From positions 7,316,001 through 7,380,000 of the forward strand of contig NZ_CP023689.1 of assembly GCF_008704715.1 (NCBI RefSeq): a DNA stretch of 64,000 nt. Reading direction: 5' to 3'. Made by a program: the position numbers and the translations under genes. How positions within the stretch are numbered: the first letter of the stretch is position 1; the number at the start of each line of letters is the position of its first letter. This document shows, piece after piece, positions 8,093 through 20,853 of the stretch. The notes beneath the pieces are model-generated. The model saw only the letters and a list, made by a program, of their open reading frames with translations. It was not told the DNA's origin and searched no databases. This DNA is from Streptomyces chartreusis (lineage in GTDB: Bacteria > Actinomycetota > Actinomycetes > Streptomycetales > Streptomycetaceae).

Positions 8093-8824
8093 ATGGCCAT
8101 CATCGAAACCGAGGCCGCGCTGCACGAGGCGCACCGTGACAACCACACGCACCGCGATGTGAACGGCGGCTGGCTGCGCCCCGCCGTCTTCGGCGCGATG
8201 GACGGCCTGGTCTCCAACCTCGCTCTGATGACCGGTGTCGCGGGTGGTGCGGTCAGTCATCAGACCATCGTGCTGAGCGGTCTCGCCGGTCTCGCCGCCG
8301 GTGCCTTCTCCATGGCCGCCGGCGAGTACACCTCCGTCGCCTCGCAGCGCGAGCTCGTCGAGGCGGAGCTGGACGTCGAGCGCCGGGAGCTGCGCAAGCA
8401 CCCCAAGGACGAGGAGGCCGAGCTCGCCGCGCTGTATCAGGCCCGAGGTGTCGAGCCCGAGCTCGCGAAGGCCGTCGCCGAGCAGCTCTCCCGCGATCCC
8501 GAGCTGGCCCTTGAGATACACGCCCGCGAGGAGCTCGGCATCGACCCCGGCGATCTGCCGTCGCCGCTCGTCGCGGCCGTGTCGTCGTTCGGCTCGTTCG
8601 CGCTGGGTGCCCTGCTGCCCGTGCTGCCGTATCTGCTCGGTGCGACCACTCTGTGGCCGGCCCTGCTGCTGGCGCTTCTCGGCCTCTTCCTCTGCGGTGC
8701 GGTCGTGGCCAAGGTGACGGCACGCAGCTGGTGGTACAGCGGTCTGCGGCAGCTCGCCCTGGGTGGTGCCGCGGCCGGTGTGACGTACGCCCTGGGCAGT
8801 TTGTTCGGAACGGCCGTAGGATAG
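8093..8824 (+). CDS. VIT1/CCC1-family iron/manganese transporter
   Basis: 243 residues from the ATG at 8093 (MAIIETEAALHEAH), with GGGGGA just upstream; a longer in-frame start is not supported. It begins with a His-rich cytoplasmic segment and then the VIT signature LRPAVFGAMDGLVSNLALMTGV, a first membrane pair ending at MAAGEYTSVASQRELVEAE. A charged Glu-rich metal-binding helical region follows (about residues 85-160) and three C-terminal membrane helices (SSFGSFALGALLPVLPYLL onward). This topology is that of VIT1/CCC1 proteins, which move Fe2+ or Mn2+ out of the cytoplasm by proton exchange. Monocistronic; the next gene, gltB, has its own long leader. Confidence 0.85.
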   Translation: MAIIETEAALHEAHRDNHTHRDVNGGWLRPAVFGAMDGLVSNLALMTGVAGGAVSHQTIVLSGLAGLAAGAFSMAAGEYTSVASQRELVEAELDVERRELRKHPKDEEAELAALYQARGVEPELAKAVAEQLSRDPELALEIHAREELGIDPGDLPSPLVAAVSSFGSFALGALLPVLPYLLGATTLWPALLLALLGLFLCGAVVAKVTARSWWYSGLRQLALGGAAAGVTYALGSLFGTAVG

Positions 8825-8834
8825 CTCGGCTGGA

Positions 8835-8858
8835 ACTTATGCGTTGGGCCGCATAAGT
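8835..8858 (+). terminator. Perfect 9-bp-arm hairpin after the VIT gene
   Basis: ACTTATGCG and CGCATAAGT form perfect arms around a 6-base loop (TTGGGC), starting 11 bp after the VIT stop codon. Position suggests a terminator, but the stem is AT-rich and there is no T-tract, so it could instead be a protein-binding palindrome. Confidence 0.4.
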
Positions 8859-9106
8859 AGCCGTTACTCGCTGGTTTCGGATGCGTGACCACCGGGCATG
8901 AGCCGTAAGCGCTGTGGGCAATGACGCCTGGGGCGCACTCGCGGGGTCGGCGACGACGCCTCCTCCGCCCCCCTGGACCGTCGGACATAGACCTGTCCCG
9001 CTCGGTCCCCACATACTTCGAGCCATGTGCGCGGAACCCTTGCCGTAGCCCGTGGTGTCCGCATGGTGGAACGGATTATCCCGCTTCCCGAGAACCGCCC
9101 CATCAT

Positions 9107-9133
9107 GTAACCTGCACGAAATTTTGCACTCAC
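9107..9133 (+). promoter_or_regulatory. GlnR-box-like sequence upstream of gltB
   Basis: GTAAC-N6-GAAAT-N6-CTCAC matches the actinomycete GlnR box pattern gTnAC-N6-GaAAc-N6-gTnAC with two mismatches and exact spacing. It ends 63 bp before the gltB start. GlnR is the OmpR-type nitrogen regulator of Streptomyces, and control of glutamate synthase by it would be logical. Seen by eye only. Confidence 0.4.
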
Positions 9134-9196
9134 GCAGAGGGCCAACGTCGTCCCTCGGCAATTTGCATATGCCAGATGACGACGACGGGAGAGCCG

Positions 9197-13787
<4,591 letters not shown>

Positions 13788-13795
<8 letters not shown>

Positions 13796-15248
13796 CCCGA
13801 AGGGCTTTCTGAACCACGGCCGCGAGGTCGCCAAGTCCCGCCCGGTAGACGTGCGTCTGAAGGACTGGAACGAGGTCTACGTCCCCGGCTCCCTGCTGCC
13901 GATCATCAGCAAGCAGGCCAGCCGCTGCATGGACTGCGGCATCCCGTTCTGCCACAACGGCTGTCCGCTCGGGAACCTCATCCCCGAGTGGAACGACTAC
14001 GCCTACCGCGAGGACTGGGCCGCCGCCAGCGAGCGGCTGCACGCGACCAACAACTTCCCGGAGTTCACCGGTCGCCTCTGCCCCGCTCCCTGCGAGTCGG
14101 CATGCGTGCTCGGCATCAACCAGCCGGCCGTCACCATCAAGAACGTCGAGGTCTCCATCATCGACAAGGCGTGGGACAGCGGTGACGTCGCACCGCAGGC
14201 CCCCGAGCGCCTGTCCGGCAAGACCGTCGCCGTCATCGGCTCGGGCCCGGCGGGCCTGGCCGCCGCCCAGCAGCTGACCCGGGCCGGCCACACCGTCGCC
14301 GTCTACGAGCGCGCCGACCGCATCGGCGGCCTGCTCCGCTACGGCATCCCCGAGTTCAAGATGGAGAAGCGGCACATCAACCGCCGTATCGAGCAGATGC
14401 GCGCGGAGGGCACCCGCTTCCGTACCGGCATCGAAATCGGCCGCGACCTCAAGGCGACCGACCTCAAGAAGCGGTACGACGCCGTCGTCATCGCCGCCGG
14501 CGCCACCACCGCCCGTGACCTCCCCGTCCCCGGGCGGGAGCTCAAGGGCGTCTACCAGGCGATGGAATACCTGCCGCTGGCCAACAAGGTCCAGGAGGGC
14601 GACTACGTCACCTCTCCGATCTCGGCCGAGGGCAAGCACGTCGTCGTCATCGGCGGCGGCGACACCGGCGCCGACTGCGTGGGCACCGCCCACCGCCAGG
14701 GCGCTGCCTCCGTCACGCAGCTGGAGATCATGCCCCGGCCGGGCGAGGACCGTGCCCCGCACCAGCCGTGGCCGACCTTCCCGATGCTCTACAAGGTCAC
14801 CTCGGCGCACGAGGAGGGCGGCGAGCGGGTCTACTCCGTCTCCACCACCCACTTCGAGGGCGACGAGGACGGCAACGTCCAGTGGCTGCACCTCACCGAG
14901 GTGGAGTTCATCGACGGCAAGCTGACCCCGAAGCCGGGCACCGAGCGCAAGATCCCGGCCCAGCTGGTGACCCTCGCCATGGGCTTCACCGGCACCGACC
15001 GGGAGAACGGCGTGGTCGAGCAGTTCGGCCTGGACCTGGACGAGCGCGGTAACATCGCTCGCGACGCCGACTTCCAGACCAACGTCCCGGGCGTGTTCGT
15101 CGCCGGTGACGCGGGCCGCGGTCAGTCGCTGATCGTGTGGGCCATCGCGGAGGGCCGCTCGGCCGCCCGCGGCTGCGACCGCTTCCTGACCGGCGCCAGC
15201 GACCTGCCGGCCCCGATCAAGCCGACGGACCGCTCGCTGATGGTCTGA
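13788..15248 (+). CDS. gltD: Glutamate synthase (NADPH) small subunit
   Basis: 486 residues; the ATG at 13788 overlaps the gltB stop. The N-terminus has two Cys clusters for 4Fe-4S binding (CMDCGIPFCHNGCPLGN and CPAPCESACVLGINQ). An FAD Rossmann motif VAVIGSGPAGLAAAQQL follows near residue 145, and an NADPH motif VVIGGGDTGADCVGTA near 285. The C-terminal GVFVAGDAGRGQSLIVWAI completes the FAD site. It passes electrons from NADPH to the GltB flavin. Length matches beta subunits of bacterial GOGAT. The overlap with gltB implies equimolar synthesis. Downstream is a dispersed repeat with a palindrome that may end the transcript. Confidence 0.98.
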
Positions 15249-15374
15249 CGGCCACCAAAACGTCCCGTACAACGGCGTACGGAACACTGACGGCGCCTGC
15301 CTCTTGTCCCCGACCGGACGAATGGGTGGGCGCCGTCGCCCTTTCTGTGAGTCGGCCGGCTGCGGCGCCGTCCT

Positions 15375-15413
15375 GGCCGGTCGCGCAGTTCCCCGCGCCC
15401 CTTCAGGGGCGCG
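15375..15413 (-). repeat. Dispersed Streptomyces intergenic repeat, copy 1
   Basis: Contains the reverse complement of the element GGGGCGCGGGGAACTGCGCG, fused to a CGCCCC-TTCA-GGGGCG palindrome. It lies between the convergent ends of gltD and the chitosanase gene, so it may act as a bidirectional terminator. Related copies occur at 29864-29902 and 61441-61755. Confidence 0.75.
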
Positions 15414-15432
15414 CTGTCGAACCGTCGCGATT

Positions 15433-16341
15433 TCAGGGCACCCTGTACGTCTCCCCGTACACCTGCCACCGCAGCGGCGGAGTGAGCTTGAGGTTCCCGT
15501 CGTACAGGAACTGCCGCTGGGCCGTGTCGATACGGCTGGTGTCGGTGCCGGGACGTTTCTCCTTCATGGCCTCGCGGCGGATGTCGAGGAAGATGTCCAG
15601 GTACGCCTTCTCGGAGCCGCCCTGGGCCGGTGAGTCCGCCTCGCGCAGGGCACGCTCGCGCAGGACGTAGAAGCCGTCGTCGTCGATGCCGGGGCCGTGG
15701 AAGACCATTGCGTCGTAGTAGATGAACTGGCCCAGAGTGCCGAGGCCGTCGAGCTTGGCGAGGCGGACCGCCGGTTCGAAGTAGGCGCGGTCGCGCTCGG
15801 CGAGCTGCGCCTCCTGGAACGCCGGCTGCCGGGCCTCCGCCTTCCAGGCGGCCGTGAAGCCGGGGTCGAGACCCTCGTGCGAGTCGGTGCCGTCGACCGC
15901 GCGCAGGGCGGGCAGGTACTTGGCGAGCCCGTTGTCCGGATGCCCGTCGGTGTAGCGCTCGACCAGGGTGCGCAGGTCGTTCGTGCCGGTGCAGAAGCCG
16001 ATGATGCCGGCCGTGTAGCCCTGGCCGTCGCCGATGTCCTCGATGTAGCCGAAGGTGGTGCGCCAGTTCAGGGTCGAGTTCTCGGCGCTGGAGACCAGTT
16101 GCTGGGCCAGTGCCTTCTTCGCCGGGGCGGCCAGGCCGGGCGGCAGGCCCGCGATCAGCTTGTCGTCGGCCGCCCGCTCCTGCTCGGCGCGGCTCTTGGC
16201 GTCCTGGCGGGTGGTCTGCTGGGCGGTGACGACGGGCGGCTCGGCCGGGCTGTCGGCGGAGTCGGTCGGGGCGAGGAAGTAGGCGGCCGCGGTGATGGCC
16301 ACGGGGACGGCCGCGAACAGCAGGATGCCGGTACGTCTCAC
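15433..16341 (-). CDS. GH46 chitosanase with N-terminal membrane anchor or signal
   Basis: 302 residues from the GTG at 16341, overlapping the rhomboid stop as GTGA. A hydrophobic segment (about residues 5-24, GILLFAAVPVAITAAAYFL) is followed by a Ser/Pro/Gln-rich linker to about 65. Then comes a GH46 domain: LVSSAENSTLNW with the catalytic Glu at 87, and YIEDIGDGQGYTAGIIGFC with the catalytic Asp at 105. These are spaced exactly as E22 and D40 in the Streptomyces N174 enzyme. Later blocks (KYLPALRAVDGTDSHEGL, ERDRAYFEPAV, YYDAMVFHGPG, TPPLRWQVYG) also match. It hydrolyses chitosan outside the cell. No clear Ala-x-Ala cleavage site follows the hydrophobic segment, so it may stay anchored; the coupled rhomboid protease could release it. 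Confidence 0.92.
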   Translation of the reverse strand: MRRTGILLFAAVPVAITAAAYFLAPTDSADSPAEPPVVTAQQTTRQDAKSRAEQERAADDKLIAGLPPGLAAPAKKALAQQLVSSAENSTLNWRTTFGYIEDIGDGQGYTAGIIGFCTGTNDLRTLVERYTDGHPDNGLAKYLPALRAVDGTDSHEGLDPGFTAAWKAEARQPAFQEAQLAERDRAYFEPAVRLAKLDGLGTLGQFIYYDAMVFHGPGIDDDGFYVLRERALREADSPAQGGSEKAYLDIFLDIRREAMKEKRPGTDTSRIDTAQRQFLYDGNLKLTPPLRWQVYGETYRVP

Positions 16342-17306
16342 TGGGCCACGCCTCCACCGGTCAGCTCGGACACCTTGGCGAACGCGGCCGCCGCCAGCAG
16401 CACCAGCACACCCGCACACGCGACCGCCTGGATCAGGGCCTGCCGCGGCCCGCGCGGGGCGTACGCGTAGGCGAACGTCACCGCCGCGCCGGTCAGCAGA
16501 CCGCCGAGGTGGCCCTGCCAGGAGGTGAGGCCGGCGGACAGCAGCAGCCACAGCAGCAGGAAGACCATGAACCGGTTGACGGACCGCATGTCGGCGCCGA
16601 CCCGCCGGGCGAGGACGTAGTACGCGGCGCCGAGCCCGAAGATCGCGCCCGAGGCGCCGACCGACTCCACGTTCACCTCGGTGAGCAGCAGCTCGAAGAC
16701 CGAGCCGCCCAGGGTCGCCAGCAGATACAGGGCGACATAGCGGATCCGGCCCAGCATGGGCTCCACGACCCGGCCCAGCTGCCACAGCGAGAGCATGTTC
16801 ATCACGATGTGCAGCAGCCCGAACGTGCCCTCCGTCGGCGGCAGATGCAGGAAACCGCCGGTGAGCAACCGCTCCCACTGCCCGGCGACGACGCCCTCGG
16901 CGTGGAAGTCCGACGGGTACCCGGACTGGTAGAGGTAGAAGCCGCCGTCCGGCCCGACCAGCCGGGCGCTGAGCATCGAGAACCGGTCAAGGATCTCCGG
17001 GCGCACCACCTCGGCCAGATAGGCGAGGACGTTCAGCCCGATGAGCACCGACGTCACCAGCGGGGTCGCGGCGATCCGGCCGCCGACGACCGTCCGGGCC
17101 TGCCGCACCGACCGCGCGCCGTCCTTCACGCACTCCACGCACTGGTGGCCGACGGACGCCTCGCGCATGCAGTCCGGGCAGATGTACCGGTCGCAGCGGG
17201 TGCAGCGGACGTGGGACTCGACCTTGGGGTGGCGATAGCAGGTCGTGACGGTGGGCTGGGGCGACTCGGACTGGGGCGACTCGGACTGGGTGGACTCGGA
17301 CTCCAC
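16338..17306 (-). CDS. Rhomboid intramembrane serine protease with B-box-like zinc finger
   Basis: 322 residues from a GTG at 17306, chosen for the GAGGAG six bases upstream; longer starts (17375, 17537) lack a site and cross a promoter-like AT-rich stretch. A Ser/Glu/Gln-Pro repeat opens the protein. A zinc-binding module follows (CYRHPKVESHVRCTRCDRY with later CPDC, HQC, ECV), about residues 23-60. The rhomboid membrane domain has LLHIVMNMLSLWQLG, the catalytic Ser in VGASGAIFGLG, and the catalytic His in WQGHLGGLLTG, so the Ser-His dyad is intact. It should cleave transmembrane segments of other proteins. It is translationally coupled to the chitosanase, whose N-terminal anchor is a plausible substrate (inference). 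Confidence 0.9.
   Translation of the reverse strand: MESESTQSESPQSESPQPTVTTCYRHPKVESHVRCTRCDRYICPDCMREASVGHQCVECVKDGARSVRQARTVVGGRIAATPLVTSVLIGLNVLAYLAEVVRPEILDRFSMLSARLVGPDGGFYLYQSGYPSDFHAEGVVAGQWERLLTGGFLHLPPTEGTFGLLHIVMNMLSLWQLGRVVEPMLGRIRYVALYLLATLGGSVFELLLTEVNVESVGASGAIFGLGAAYYVLARRVGADMRSVNRFMVFLLLWLLLSAGLTSWQGHLGGLLTGAAVTFAYAYAPRGPRQALIQAVACAGVLVLLAAAAFAKVSELTGGGVAQ
17256..17300 (-). repeat. 15-bp tandem repeat, three copies, inside the rhomboid gene
   Basis: CTGGGGCGACTCGGA occurs twice in a row (17256-17270, 17271-17285) followed by a variant copy with two changes (17286-17300). It encodes the Ser-Glu-Ser-Pro/Thr-Gln repeats at the N-terminus, and in-frame copy number could vary between strains. 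Confidence 0.85.
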
Positions 17307-17451
17307 AGCCGGCTCCTCGGAGAACTGGACGAACGGTGAGCCGGTGGGGACGGCGGCGAACAAAATATCGAACACCTGTGGACCGAGGGAGGGGCGGGGC
17401 CCATGGTGTCGTAATCTCGGCAGCCAGTGTGACGCGCGAGGGGGAAAGCAT

Positions 17452-18174
17452 ATGGCTGCGATCAGTCTGAGCAAGGTGGAGGAGACCGCGCCCGCGCTGG
17501 TCAGCCTGTACAAGAGCGCCGGGGTGTCGCTCCGCAAGCACGGGCTCGACGGGGTGCGGGCGGCGGTCTATCTCGTGGTCGACTACTCGGGTTCGATGAA
17601 GCCGTACTACAAGGACGGCAGCGTGCAGGCGCTCGCCGACCGGGTGCTCGGGATGTCGGCGCACTTCGACGACGACGGCACGGTTCCGGTGGTCTTCTTC
17701 TCCACCGACGTCGACGCCGTCACCGACATCGCGCTCGCCGACCACCGGGGCCGTATCGAGCGGATCGTGGCCGGGCTCGGGCACATGGGCAAGACCAGTT
17801 ATCACCTGGCCATGGACGCCGTCATCGACCACTACCTGGACAGCGGCTCCACGGACCCCGCCCTGGTCGTGTTCCAGACCGACGGCGGCCCCATCAACAA
17901 GCTCGCCGCGGAACGCTATCTGTGCAAGGCCGCCCGGCTCCCGCTGTTCTGGCAGTTCGTCGGGTTCGGGGACCCGACCAGCAAGCAGTTCGACTTCCTG
18001 CGCAAGCTCGACGACCTCGCCGTGCCGCAGAAGCGGGTGGTCGACAACGCCGGGTTCTTCCACGCCGGCGCGGACCCGGGCAGGGTCTCCGAGGCGGAGC
18101 TGTACGACCGCCTCGTCGGGGAGTTCCCGAAGTGGCTGGTCGCCGCGCGGGCCCAGGGGATCGTACGGCCGTGA
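17452..18174 (+). CDS. VWA-domain protein, TerF-like
   Basis: 240 residues from the ATG at 17452, behind GAGGGGGAAAG. The whole protein is a von Willebrand factor A domain: YLVVDYSGSMKPYYKDG contains the DxSxS metal-adhesion (MIDAS) motif near residue 44. The MIDAS Thr lies in MGKTSYHLAM, and FQTDGGP supplies the second Asp. Similar stand-alone VWA proteins (TerF/TerY type) occur in Streptomyces tellurite/stress clusters and bind partner proteins, but no ter genes are beside it here. It is divergent from the rhomboid and upstream of the orphan cytochrome b. Function beyond metal-dependent protein binding cannot be told. Confidence 0.85.
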   Translation: MAAISLSKVEETAPALVSLYKSAGVSLRKHGLDGVRAAVYLVVDYSGSMKPYYKDGSVQALADRVLGMSAHFDDDGTVPVVFFSTDVDAVTDIALADHRGRIERIVAGLGHMGKTSYHLAMDAVIDHYLDSGSTDPALVVFQTDGGPINKLAAERYLCKAARLPLFWQFVGFGDPTSKQFDFLRKLDDLAVPQKRVVDNAGFFHAGADPGRVSEAELYDRLVGEFPKWLVAARAQGIVRP

Positions 18175-18263
18175 CGGCCCGGGTTTCCGGCTTGTCCGCA
18201 CCGTTGGCCGGGCCCCCACCCCCGTGACACCCTGAGGTGATCCGACGGGAGGGGCGACGGTCC

Positions 18264-19910
18264 ATGGACGGCGCGGGATCGGGCAACGGGGTGGCTGCGG
18301 GGCGAAGGTCCGCACCGCCGGGGAAGGGCGAGCGGGTCGCCGACTGGGCGGACGGGCGGCTCGGGATCTACGCGCTGGCCAAGGCCAACATGCGCAAGGT
18401 CTTTCCGGACCACTGGTCGTTCATGCTGGGCGAGGTCTGCCTCTACAGCTTCCTCGTACTGATCCTCACCGGCGTCTACCTCACCCTGTTCTTCGAGCCG
18501 AGCACCGCCGAGGTCGTCTACAACGGCACCTACGAGCCGCTCAACGGCGTCCTGATGACCCGGGCCTACGAGTCCACGCTCGACATCAGCTTCGACGTGC
18601 GCGGCGGGCTGCTGATCCGGCAGATCCACCACTGGGCGGCACTGGTCTTCGTCACCGGCATGCTCGTGCACATGATGCGGGTGTTCTTCACCGGCGCCTT
18701 CCGCAAGCCGCGCGAGCTGAACTGGGTGTTCGGCTGGACCCTGCTGATGCTCGGCATCATCACCGGCCTGACCGGCTACTCCCTCCCCGACGACCTGCTG
18801 TCCGGCACCGGCCTGCGGTTCGCGTACGGCGCGATCCTGTCGGTGCCGATCGTGGGGACGTATCTGGCGTTCTTCCTCTTCGGCGGGGAGTTCCCCGGCG
18901 AGGACTTCATCGCGCGGCTGTACCCGGTGCACATCCTGCTGCTGCCCGGGATCATGCTGGGCCTGGTCGTCGCCCATCTGATCCTGGTCTTCTACCACAA
19001 GCACACGCAGTACCCGGGTCCCGGCCGCGACCAGAAGTCGGTCGTCGGCATGCCGTTCCTGCCGGTGTACATGGCCAAGGCGGGCGGCTTCTTCTTCCTG
19101 GTCTTCGGTGTGCTGGCGCTCATGGGCGGCGTCGCCAGCATCAACCCCGTGTGGGCGTTCGGGCCCTACCGGCCCGACCTGGTGACCACCGGCGCCCAGC
19201 CGGACTGGTACCTCGGCTTCTCCGAGGGCCTGATCCGGGTGATGCCGGGATGGGAGCTCAACGCCTGGGGCCACACCCTGGAACTGGGCGTCTTCATCCC
19301 CTTCTCGCTCTTCCCGCTGATCCTGCTCGCGCTCGGCCTCTATCCCTTCCTGGAGGCATGGGTCACCGGCGACAGACGGGAGCACCACATCCTCGACCGG
19401 CCGCGCAACGTGCCCGTGCGCACCGGGCTCGGCGCGGCCTGGCTGAGCCTGTACGCGGTGCTGCTGATCGGTGGCGGCAACGACATCGTGGCCACGCATC
19501 TGCATCTGTCCATCAACGTGATCACCTGGTTCGTGCGGATCGCGGTGTTCGTGGTGCCGGTGCTGACCTATCTCGTGACCAAGCGGATCTGTCTCGGGCT
19601 GCAACGCCGGGACCGGGACAACGTGCTGCACGGCAGGGAGACGGGCACGATCAAACGGCTGCCGCACGGCGAGTACATCGAGGTCCACGAGCCGCTCACG
19701 CAAGGTCGGCTGCACACCCTGACCCAGCACGAGCAGCATCCGCCGTACGAGATCGGGCCGACGGTCGACGCGAACGGCGTCCGGCGCCGGGTCACCCCGT
19801 CCCAGCGGGTGCGGGCCCGGCTGGCGCGGGCGATGTTCGGGTCCGCGTCGCGGATCGAGAAGCCGACGGTGGAGGAGTACCGCGAGGTCACCAGCGGCGA
19901 GCACCACTGA
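18264..19910 (+). CDS. Orphan cytochrome b of the bc1 type (QcrB paralogue)
   Basis: 548 residues from the ATG at 18264, behind GGGAGG. The N-terminal cytochrome b domain carries the heme His pairs: RQIHHWAALVFVTGMLVHMM in the second membrane helix and PVHILLLPGIMLGLVVAHL in the fourth. PDWYLGF sits where quinol-site residues occur. Extra C-terminal helices and a soluble tail (RRDRDNVLHGRETGTIKRLP) match actinobacterial QcrB. QcrA (Rieske) and QcrC (cytochrome cc) genes are not adjacent, so this is a second, solitary copy. It may replace QcrB in the supercomplex under some condition or serve another quinone reaction. Its end overlaps the convergent acyl-CoA dehydrogenase by 23 bp. Confidence 0.9.
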   Translation: MDGAGSGNGVAAGRRSAPPGKGERVADWADGRLGIYALAKANMRKVFPDHWSFMLGEVCLYSFLVLILTGVYLTLFFEPSTAEVVYNGTYEPLNGVLMTRAYESTLDISFDVRGGLLIRQIHHWAALVFVTGMLVHMMRVFFTGAFRKPRELNWVFGWTLLMLGIITGLTGYSLPDDLLSGTGLRFAYGAILSVPIVGTYLAFFLFGGEFPGEDFIARLYPVHILLLPGIMLGLVVAHLILVFYHKHTQYPGPGRDQKSVVGMPFLPVYMAKAGGFFFLVFGVLALMGGVASINPVWAFGPYRPDLVTTGAQPDWYLGFSEGLIRVMPGWELNAWGHTLELGVFIPFSLFPLILLALGLYPFLEAWVTGDRREHHILDRPRNVPVRTGLGAAWLSLYAVLLIGGGNDIVATHLHLSINVITWFVRIAVFVVPVLTYLVTKRICLGLQRRDRDNVLHGRETGTIKRLPHGEYIEVHEPLTQGRLHTLTQHEQHPPYEIGPTVDANGVRRRVTPSQRVRARLARAMFGSASRIEKPTVEEYREVTSGEHH

Positions 19911-20853
19911 GCACCTCGGCCCGGCACTCCTGCGGGCCGCCCCACGCGGTGCGCAGGACGCGGGCCTTGGTCAGCCACAGAGACAGGTCGTACTCCGCGG
20001 TGTAGCCGATCGCGCCATGCAGCTGGAGCGCGGTCCGGGCGGTGGCGTACGCGGCCTCGCAGGCCGTGACCTTGGCGGCGGCGACGTCGGCCGGGTCCAT
20101 GGTGAGGGCGGCGCCGAACAGCAGGGGCCGGGCGAACTCCAGCGCCACCTTCGCGTCCGCCAGGCGGTGCTTGACGGCCTGGAAGGAGCCCACGGGGACG
20201 CCGAACTGGGTGCGCTGCCCGACGTGGGCGACGGTCCGGTCGAGCAGGGCGAGGCCGATGCCGAGGGCCTGGGCCGCCGTGGCCAGACGGGCCCGTACGA
20301 GCGCTTCGGCGGTGGGCGGGTCGGTGCCCAGGAGTTCGCCGCCGGGGTCCAGCGGGGTGAGGCGGCGGGCCGGGTCCAGGGAGGCGCGCACCGGGCCGTG
20401 GCCGGGGGCGAGGCGCAGGCCCTCGGCGGTGAGCGCGAGACGGGTCGCGGCCACGTCGCCGTCCAGGGCGTACGGCGTCCGCCACGCCAGCGTCGCCATG
20501 GCATCCCCAGCTGCCAGAGCCGGCAGCAGCCGCTTGGCCGGGCCGGGGTCCGGCAGGGCGGCGAGCAGTGCCGCCGCCGCGACCGTCTCCACCAGCGGCC
20601 CCGGCACCGCGTGGCGGCCCAACTCCACGAAGGCGACGGCGAGTTCGACGGGTCGCACCCCCAGCCCCTCGTGGACCTCGGGCACCGCCAGCGCGAACAC
20701 TCCGGCATCGGCGACCCGCGACCACAGCGCCCGGCCACTCGCGTGCTCGCCCCGGCTCCACTCCCGCACCACCGACGGTGTGTCCGCCGCCGTCAGCATC
20801 GCGTCCAGCGAGCCGGCGAAGGCGCGCTGCTCGGCGTCGAGGAGGAACCTCAT
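19888..20853 (-). CDS. Acyl-CoA dehydrogenase, short subunit (FadE32/FadE33-like)
   Basis: 321 residues; the ATG at 20853 shares one base with the stop of the longer dehydrogenase (TGATG). The N-terminal helical domain is followed by GVPVGSFQAVKHRLADAKV and a C-terminal LQLHGAIGYTAEYDLSLWLTKAR, typical of the family. The middle beta domain is shortened, as in the small partners of alpha2beta2 steroid acyl-CoA dehydrogenases of mycobacteria (FadE32 and FadE33, about 320 residues). With the 379-residue neighbour it likely forms such a heterotetramer acting on a C/D-ring-derived CoA thioester. It is last in a two-gene operon facing a KstR2-like operator. Confidence 0.82.
   Translation of the reverse strand: MRFLLDAEQRAFAGSLDAMLTAADTPSVVREWSRGEHASGRALWSRVADAGVFALAVPEVHEGLGVRPVELAVAFVELGRHAVPGPLVETVAAAALLAALPDPGPAKRLLPALAAGDAMATLAWRTPYALDGDVAATRLALTAEGLRLAPGHGPVRASLDPARRLTPLDPGGELLGTDPPTAEALVRARLATAAQALGIGLALLDRTVAHVGQRTQFGVPVGSFQAVKHRLADAKVALEFARPLLFGAALTMDPADVAAAKVTACEAAYATARTALQLHGAIGYTAEYDLSLWLTKARVLRTAWGGPQECRAEVLSGARRW

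Larger units (their letters stand above)
8825..9196 (+). other. 372-bp intergenic leader of gltB
   Basis: No convincing gene. It holds a 9-bp-arm palindrome directly after the VIT stop (8835-8858) and a GlnR-like box at 9107-9133. An in-frame extension of gltB to 8921 is open, but its composition is unlike gltB (Arg/Pro/Cys-rich with a poor start), so I treat it as untranslated leader. Confidence 0.6.

Noticed and set aside
8921..9196. 92-residue N-terminal extension of GltB
   Set aside because: Composition is unlike GltB, it covers the GlnR-like box, and the ATG at 9197 has GGGAGAG and gives the usual short propeptide before Cys39.
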